DNA from: Acidimicrobiales bacterium
GTDB taxonomy: Bacteria > Actinomycetota > Acidimicrobiia > Acidimicrobiales > SZUA-35
DNA: 64,000 nt
Assembly: GCA_041394265.1 (NCBI GenBank)
Contig: JAWKIO010000005.1
Location: forward strand, 3,658,001-3,722,000
Reading direction: 5' to 3'
The notes under the pieces were generated by a model that searched no databases, was not told the origin of the DNA, and saw only the letters and a list, made by a program, of their open reading frames with translations. Below are positions 59,049 through 64,000 of the stretch, one piece after another (the first letter of the stretch is position 1; every line of letters begins with the position of its first letter). The position numbers and the translations under genes are program-made.

Positions 59049-59590
59049 GCCCCGCCTCCCGCGCTCGCGCCGGCCAGCTGCTCGAGGATGAGCGGCGTCA
59101 TGTCGTTGGCGACGATCGCCATGTTGTCGGCGCCCGTGCCCGCCACGGGGTGGGGGAGCCGAACCCTCGGGATGTCGGGCATGCCGACCGATCGGGCGAC
59201 GAAGTCGCCCTGGTCCCAGAAGGCCTCGGTGACGAGGGCGACGGCGGGGATGTTTCGATGAGCCAGTTTCACTGCGTCACGCACGGTGCCGGTGGTGCAG
59301 CTGCCTCAATGGCCGTAGGCGGCGACGACCGCCTGACACCGCTCGACCAGATCGTCGAGCATGGCGTCGGAGACGATCGAGGAGGCATCGCCCTTGTCGA
59401 AGCGTTCGAAGGTCGCCTCGGGGTTCGCAGTGGCGAGCGCTCGTTCGACGGCGTCGAGGAAGCGCACCGAATCGGGGAAGCCGTTGGCCAGGAGGCCGAT
59501 CGTGATCGGACCGCTGCCGGCTCGAATGCCGAGTTCGTAGGGCTCGATGGGTTGACCGGGTTCACCCCGGGGATCCAGGAATTCGATCAT
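59045..59590 (-). CDS. UGSC family selenoprotein (TGA = Sec95)
   Basis: 181 residues with an in-frame TGA at codon 95 (59306-59308). The frame is open on both sides and reads AVVAAYGH-U-GSCTTGTVRDAVKL, the defining U-G-S-C motif of the UGSC (seleno)protein family. The N-terminal half starts MIEFLDPRGEPGQPIEPY; the C-terminal half ends SAGGGA. Sec95 and Cys98 form a U-x-x-C redox-like pair; the reaction is unknown. A hairpin pairing GCAC with GTGC around a GG-containing loop can be drawn just downstream, unverified as SECIS. TAGCGT lies 7 nt before the ATG. Confidence 0.88.
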
Positions 59591-59597
59591 GACGCCG

Positions 59598-59603
59598 ACG
59601 CTA
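59598..59603 (-). promoter_or_regulatory. -10 hexamer TAGCGT for the UGSC selenoprotein gene
   Basis: TAGCGT on the minus strand, 7 nt before ATG 59590. Confidence 0.45.
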
Positions 59604-59607
59604 GCTC

Positions 59608-59686
59608 ACCCTCCCGAAACCCCAGCAACTCTGGCGTCCCGACACCTCTCAGCGGCATCAACTCTCCAAAGTTGCTGAGGGGAGGG
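59608..59686. repeat. Long imperfect inverted repeat between divergent genes
   Basis: Arms 59623-59634 (CAGCAACTCTGG) and 59666-59677 (CCAAAGTTGCTG) pair at 11 of 12 positions, flanked by an outer pyrimidine/purine pairing (ACCCTCCC with GGGGAGGG). It lies upstream of the UGSC promoter and 50 bp before ATG 59735, so it may be an operator or a relic of a small element. Confidence 0.4.
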
Positions 59687-59734
59687 CGAGTGGGGCGCCT
59701 CCCTGGGTGTGGATCGAGCGGGCATGCTGTGGCG

Positions 59735-61498
59735 ATGACGAGGAGCGGAGTGGCAGCTCGAGCGGTGGCGGTGTTGCTCATCGGCTGCATCTTCGTCGTC
59801 GACCCGGGCGGGCTCGCACCCTCCGGGCCGGCACGCTTCGCCGCGCTCGCCGTCGTCCTGGGTATCGGCGCGGTCGTGGTCGGTCGGTCGTCGATGTCGC
59901 CGAGCCGGGCGCTGCGAGTCATGGGCCGGGTCTGGTTGGCGCTCCTGGCCGTCATCGCTGCGTCGGCATTGACCGGCGCCGACCGCTGGCATGGTGTGTT
60001 CGGCACACCCGAGCGGAACCTCGGGCTCCTGACCTGGATGGGCTTCGCAATCGCCTTCGGCGTCGGAGCATCGCTACCCCCTCGTTCCGAGCATCTCCTC
60101 GCCGCTGCGGCCACTCTTGCGGTCGGGCTGTTGGCGAGTCTTGCCGGACTCGAGTTGTTGGGGTTCGACCCGGGCAACACGGCGTGGACCGGCGGACGGG
60201 TCGGAGCGCCGTTCGCCCAGTCGACCTACCTCGCGGTTGCGCTCGTGGTGCTGCTCCCGCTGGCTGCGGCGCCGGCGTTCGACCGTTCATTGAGTGGGCT
60301 GCGTCGAGTGGCGACGGCGGCGATCGCCACCGCCGGTGTGCTCACCCTCGTCGCCACGGCGGCTCGTGGACCGGTGCTCGGTCTCGGGGTCGGCGTCATG
60401 GTGGTGCTCGTCGCACGCGGCCAACGGTGGACGGGGGTGGCGGCCGTTGGCGCGGTCGCTTGCACCGCTGCCGTCGTCTCGATGCGACGAGGCTGGGACT
60501 CGTTCGGCGGACGGATCGATGAGTGGACGGTGGGCCTCCGCGGGGTGCGGGCGAGCCCGCTCCTCGGGTTCGGCCCGGAGGGATATCGAGACCAGTTCCC
60601 ACGCCTGGTCGACGCCGACTACGTCCGAGCCTACGGGTCGTCGGTGATCACCGACCGGGCGCACAACGCGTTCATCGACATCGCGTTGTCATCGGGAATT
60701 CTCGCTGCAGCGCTGCTTGGCGCATTGTGGGTGCTCGTCGGGCACTCCGCCCTGCGTCGGGTGCGTGAGCACGAGGCCTCGCCGACGACGATCGGGCTTG
60801 CGGCCGCCGTGGTAGCCGGCCTCGCCCAGCAGTTGGTGCTGTTTCCGCTCGCCGAACTCGATCCGATGATCTGGCTGTTCGCCGGGGCACTCGTTGGGAA
60901 CGCCACCGAGCACCACCACCGGATGGCCTTGCGCGATCACCCCGCCCGCTCGCATCTGCCCACCGTCGTAGCGGCCGTCGGCGTTGTCGCCATGGCGGCT
61001 TCGTCGTGGTGGAACGCAACGGCGGCCGTGGCCGAACACCGCCTCGCCGGATCGGCGACGTTCAATCAGGCCGCAGCAGAGCAGGCCGCCGATCGAGCGC
61101 TCGCGCTTCGACCCCAGTCGGTTCGCCTCGTCTACGCGGTCGCCTTGGTGCACCTCAACGGTCCGACGCTGCGCGACCTCGACGAGGCACTGTCGATCCT
61201 CGAGGCCGGGCTCGTCGATCATCCGGGCGACCCGGCGCTACGCACCGAGTACGTGTTCGCACTGGTGGAGCGGGCGCGTCGCTCCGGTCTGGGTTCCGAC
61301 CTGGCGGCCGCCGTGGACGCCGCCGAACGAGCGGCCGCTGACGCCCCGAACTCGCCGCAGCTCCTCGGCGCTCACGCCGAGGCGCTGCGGCTTGCGGGGC
61401 GGTCGGACGATGCCCGTGAACAGGTAGGACGGGCCCTCGATCTCGCTCCCGAGGATCCCGAGCTCAGAGCATTGGCCGAGTCGATCGAGAAATCGTGA
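59735..61498 (+). CDS. O-antigen ligase-like membrane protein with C-terminal TPR region
   Basis: 587 residues. About ten to twelve transmembrane helices to residue ~430, with the Wzy/WaaL-type periplasmic loop (GWDSFGGRIDEW... SPLLGFGPEGYRDQF... ITDRAHNAFIDI) that carries conserved Arg, Gly and His of O-antigen ligases. The C-terminus (about 430-587) is Ala/Leu-rich helix pairs resembling tetratricopeptide repeats (ALRPQSVRLVYAVALVHLN, ALDLAPEDPELRAL). A candidate surface polysaccharide or glycan polymerase/ligase. ATG 59735. Confidence 0.82.
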   Translation: MTRSGVAARAVAVLLIGCIFVVDPGGLAPSGPARFAALAVVLGIGAVVVGRSSMSPSRALRVMGRVWLALLAVIAASALTGADRWHGVFGTPERNLGLLTWMGFAIAFGVGASLPPRSEHLLAAAATLAVGLLASLAGLELLGFDPGNTAWTGGRVGAPFAQSTYLAVALVVLLPLAAAPAFDRSLSGLRRVATAAIATAGVLTLVATAARGPVLGLGVGVMVVLVARGQRWTGVAAVGAVACTAAVVSMRRGWDSFGGRIDEWTVGLRGVRASPLLGFGPEGYRDQFPRLVDADYVRAYGSSVITDRAHNAFIDIALSSGILAAALLGALWVLVGHSALRRVREHEASPTTIGLAAAVVAGLAQQLVLFPLAELDPMIWLFAGALVGNATEHHHRMALRDHPARSHLPTVVAAVGVVAMAASSWWNATAAVAEHRLAGSATFNQAAAEQAADRALALRPQSVRLVYAVALVHLNGPTLRDLDEALSILEAGLVDHPGDPALRTEYVFALVERARRSGLGSDLAAAVDAAERAAADAPNSPQLLGAHAEALRLAGRSDDAREQVGRALDLAPEDPELRALAESIEKS

Positions 61499-61523
61499 AC
61501 CGAATGCGGGCCTCGGACGTCTG

Positions 61524-62078
61524 GTGTACGTGCCAGCAACAGCAACCAGAGCCGAAGCCGCCGACACGGGCGAACACCCGATCGTGATCGCCGACCGGGC
61601 GGTACCGATCGGGGGATCCTTCGAGGACTACTACCGGCGGCACTACGGCGACATCGTGCGGGCGCTCAGCTACACCCTCGGCGACGTCGAGCTGGGCCGC
61701 GACGCCACCGACGAGGCAATGGCGCGGACCTACGCCAACTGGTCGACGGTGTGCGAGTACGCCAACCCGGCGGGCTGGACCTACCGCGTCGGCCTCAACT
61801 GGGCTCGGTCGATCCATCGCCGGCTGGCCCGCCAGCTCCCGATCATCGGCCGTGGCGAGGTCGCTCCGCCCGAGGTTCGCGATCCGCTCGTTGCCGAGGC
61901 CCTCCGTTCGCTCGATGTCGATCTTCGTGCCGTCGTGGTGTGTCGCCTGCTCGCCGACTGGTCGGTCGACCAGACCGCCGAAGCGCTCGACATCCGACCC
62001 GGCACCGTCAAGAGCCGCCTCCACCGGGCGCTCGCCTTGCTCGAAACCAAACTCCACCACACGCAGGAACTGTCATGA
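61524..62078 (+). CDS. ECF (sigma-70 family) RNA polymerase sigma factor
   Basis: 184 residues. Region 2 starts with FEDYYRRHYGDIVRALSYTLGD and includes ATDEAMARTYANW; region 4 is VVVCRLLADWSVDQTAEALDIRPGTVKSRLHRALALLE, the usual helix-turn-helix. Group resembles SigE/Sig-SF ECF factors. Its stop overlaps the next ATG, so the partner below is probably its membrane regulator. GTG start is uncertain; an extension of about 20 residues precedes the conserved region. Confidence 0.92.
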   Translation: MYVPATATRAEAADTGEHPIVIADRAVPIGGSFEDYYRRHYGDIVRALSYTLGDVELGRDATDEAMARTYANWSTVCEYANPAGWTYRVGLNWARSIHRRLARQLPIIGRGEVAPPEVRDPLVAEALRSLDVDLRAVVVCRLLADWSVDQTAEALDIRPGTVKSRLHRALALLETKLHHTQELS

Positions 62079-63700
62079 CCTCCCTCACGAACGACCACCA
62101 CGACCTCCAGGACCGGCTCAGCGCCGAACTGCACGAGTCGGCGGCCGACCTTCCGGTTACCGGCGACCCCGCCCACGCCATCGCCCGAGCCCGCCAGCGC
62201 CAACAGCGTCGCACCACCGCCACCGTGGCGGCTGGTGTCGTTGCGATCGGAGGGTTGACCCTGGGCGCCCTCACTCTTCGTGCTCCCGCACAGACCGCGG
62301 TCGTTGCGGCGTCTGGCGATGGCACCACGTCCGACGCTGCAACGGTTGGTTCGCTCTCGCTCGAGTGGCGGACTGCCGACGCCGACGTCGACTGGCCCAT
62401 CGCCAGCTTCGTCGGCGCCGACGGATTCCGGTACGCACTCTCTACGGCGCCCGGTACCCGCTTCTCCGATGCCTCCGGTGATGGCTACACACCGGTGCCG
62501 CAGGCGATCTATCGAACGACCGACGGTGAGCACTGGGACGTGATCGACCAGGACGGACCACGCCTGGGCGGGCTCTACACCCGAGACGGCGTCATGTACT
62601 CGGTGTCGACCTCGACCGATACCAACGGCGAGATCGTGAACCGTGTGCTTCGCTCCGACGACAGCGGCGCAGCGTGGAGCGGCGTCGACGTGCCGCTCGA
62701 CTTCGGCACGGTCACCGATCCCAACGGCCTCCTCTTCCCCGAGGGAACTCCGTCGCTGACGCTTGCTGTGGGCGACGATCAGCTCATCGCTACCGCCGTT
62801 CGCTACCGATGGTTCGACGACCAGCAGCTGGCGGCGTTCCTGGGCCACGCCGGTGACAGCGTGTACTCCGAGATCCTCGACGACGGCAGCGGGGGCCGGA
62901 AGGTGGTGCTGCGGGACTACACCGAATGCGAGGCGGCATGGGCGTCGCAGCAGGCGACCCCGCCCACCACGATGGCACCGTCCGACGGCGACACGATGGC
63001 CGAGACGACGCCCGAGCCCTGCATGCAACCGACGATCGTGGCCGAGGCGAGCTTCGGCGAGCTCGGGATTGAGGGCGACCTCATCGAGTCCGCAGCAGCC
63101 ATCTCGACCGATGGCGTCACCTGGTCGCCCGCCACGATTCCCGGTGCACAGGTGTGGTTCGCCGGCGGTGTCTTCGTGGCCGCCGACCACTCTCAGACCG
63201 GCCAGGCCTCGTACTTCCGCTCGGCGAACGGCACCGACTGGAGCCCGATCGCCATCGATTCGGCCGATTCGCTCGACATCATCGGGACGACGAACGGGAC
63301 GCTCGTCGCACGGATGTACCGCGGCGAGTCGATGACCGATTCGATTGCACTGTCGTCGGATGGCGGGTCCACGTGGCGGGAGTTGACCACGAACGATCTC
63401 GCTCCCGGTCTCGGGAACACGAGTTACATCGCCACGGCAGCGGCGGGTGATCTCGGCATCGTGGTCGTCCTTGGCACCGACACTGGCAATGGAGACCGAC
63501 CGATGGAGTGGACGATCGCCACGAGTGGCGATGGCTCGACCTGGTCGACCGATGACGCCGAGGCGGGCGACATCGGTAACGGCTACCCGTCGTGGGCCTT
63601 CGTCGACGCCGACCGGATCGGCGTGGTGTTCGGCGGGGCCAAGCGAGGAGCCGATGACTCGGTCCTCGCCGTGACCCTCCTGGGCACGCCGCAACGCTGA
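62075..63700 (+). CDS. Membrane-anchored beta-propeller protein, likely sigma-factor partner
   Basis: 541 residues. Cytoplasmic helical stretch (1-45; a short helical segment that could bind sigma), one transmembrane helix (about 46-66), then an extracellular region with several Asp-box (BNR) motifs: TTDGEHWD, SDDSGAAWSG, STDGVTWSP, SANGTDWSP, SSDGGSTWRE and SGDGSTWST, which mark a six- or seven-bladed propeller. No proteolytic site motif is visible. Coupled to the ECF factor (ATGA overlap), it may act as anti-sigma/sensor; no classical zinc anti-sigma motif is seen. Confidence 0.78.
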   Translation: MTSLTNDHHDLQDRLSAELHESAADLPVTGDPAHAIARARQRQQRRTTATVAAGVVAIGGLTLGALTLRAPAQTAVVAASGDGTTSDAATVGSLSLEWRTADADVDWPIASFVGADGFRYALSTAPGTRFSDASGDGYTPVPQAIYRTTDGEHWDVIDQDGPRLGGLYTRDGVMYSVSTSTDTNGEIVNRVLRSDDSGAAWSGVDVPLDFGTVTDPNGLLFPEGTPSLTLAVGDDQLIATAVRYRWFDDQQLAAFLGHAGDSVYSEILDDGSGGRKVVLRDYTECEAAWASQQATPPTTMAPSDGDTMAETTPEPCMQPTIVAEASFGELGIEGDLIESAAAISTDGVTWSPATIPGAQVWFAGGVFVAADHSQTGQASYFRSANGTDWSPIAIDSADSLDIIGTTNGTLVARMYRGESMTDSIALSSDGGSTWRELTTNDLAPGLGNTSYIATAAAGDLGIVVVLGTDTGNGDRPMEWTIATSGDGSTWSTDDAEAGDIGNGYPSWAFVDADRIGVVFGGAKRGADDSVLAVTLLGTPQR

Positions 63701-63776
63701 CGCCATCGATCCGGGGGCGACATTCGAACGATCGGCGTTTGGACGGGCGGGAGACCAGCTGCTGGAATCGCCGCTC

Positions 63777-64000
63777 ATGGACTCCTTTGCCAACAAGATC
63801 GCCATCGTGACCGGCGGGGGAGACGGCATGGGCCGCTCCCTCGTCGTCGCGCTCGCCTCGGAAGGCTGTCACGTCGCCATGTGCGACGTGAACGAAGCCA
63901 ACCTCGCGACCAGCCAGGCGGCCGCCCTGGCCGTCGCACCCGAAGGCACTCGGGTCACCACTCATCGCTGCGACGTCTCCGACGAGGCCCAGCTCGAGGC
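63777..64000 (+). CDS. Short-chain dehydrogenase/reductase, N-terminal part (cut by window edge)
   Basis: 74 codons before the window end. N-terminal Rossmann motif IVTGGGDGMGRSLVVAL (TGxxxGxG) and the following MCDVNEANL and CDVSDEAQ cofactor segment are typical of NAD(P)-dependent classical SDRs. The catalytic Ser-Tyr-Lys lies beyond the window. Confidence 0.92.
   Translation, partial: MDSFANKIAIVTGGGDGMGRSLVVALASEGCHVAMCDVNEANLATSQAAALAVAPEGTRVTTHRCDVSDEAQLE

Noticed and set aside
1..64000. A genome-wide reassignment of TGA to a sense codon
   Set aside because: Many genes end at TGA with tight overlaps to the next start (rph/rdgB, glcF and its reductase, the fibre operon, the ECF pair), so TGA is the normal stop; only two or three special sites differ.

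Overview
The window is a high-GC actinobacterial chromosome segment. The gene content (glcDEF glycolate oxidase, many small hotdog and VOC enzymes, DUF2341 surface proteins) and the abundance of promoters placed directly on start codons suggest a member of the Acidimicrobiia, possibly an Ilumatobacter-like lineage; this assignment is inference. No rRNA gene, phage or CRISPR array was seen. One tRNA gene (Leu, anticodon TAG) and one complete insertion sequence are present.

Layout. 1-7.3 kb is housekeeping: RNase PH end, RdgB, a tRNA-Leu, two secreted proteins, ClpP, ribulose-phosphate epimerase and a TrmA/RlmD-type RNA methyltransferase. 7.3-13.2 kb holds a DedA protein and a minus-strand operon for glycolate oxidation (glcD-glcE-glcF plus a 6PGDH-like reductase). 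13.2-18.3 kb has a DUF2341 surface protein, an acyltransferase and a BCP-type peroxiredoxin whose peroxidatic cysteine codon is TGA, most likely selenocysteine. An IS1380-type element (18273-19920, TSD CTAG) sits on that gene's stop codon. 20-32.2 kb carries a desaturase, thioredoxin, a GGDEF/EAL protein with a lipoprotein partner, MaoC-like hydratases, a flavoprotein fusion, a nitroreductase, AraC/VOC, DinB, a secreted nuclease and a thioesterase.

The most unusual region is 32.4-53.5 kb. Five translationally coupled genes, followed by two more, encode TasA/camelysin-like fibre proteins, a SipW-type signal peptidase fused to GAF-like, GGDEF and EAL domains, a second SipW-type peptidase fused to an internal signal segment and a DUF2341/LamG surface passenger, and a ~4000-codon FG-GAP/beta-helix adhesin interrupted by one in-frame TGA. 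I read it as a surface-fibre or matrix island in which export and cyclic-di-GMP metabolism are covalently joined.

53.5-64 kb has acyl-CoA synthetase, KAS III, an aminotransferase, a second probable selenoprotein (UGSC family) with its coupled neighbour, an O-antigen-ligase-like TPR protein, an ECF sigma factor with a beta-propeller membrane partner, and the start of an SDR enzyme. Between the acyl-CoA synthetase and KAS III genes lies an array of small hairpins with a constant CCCTC(A/G) loop and differing, mostly compensated stems. Across the window at least fourteen starts have a TAnnnT hexamer 6-8 nt upstream, implying that leaderless transcription is common; two of these drive mini-ORFs whose stop overlaps the start of the main gene.
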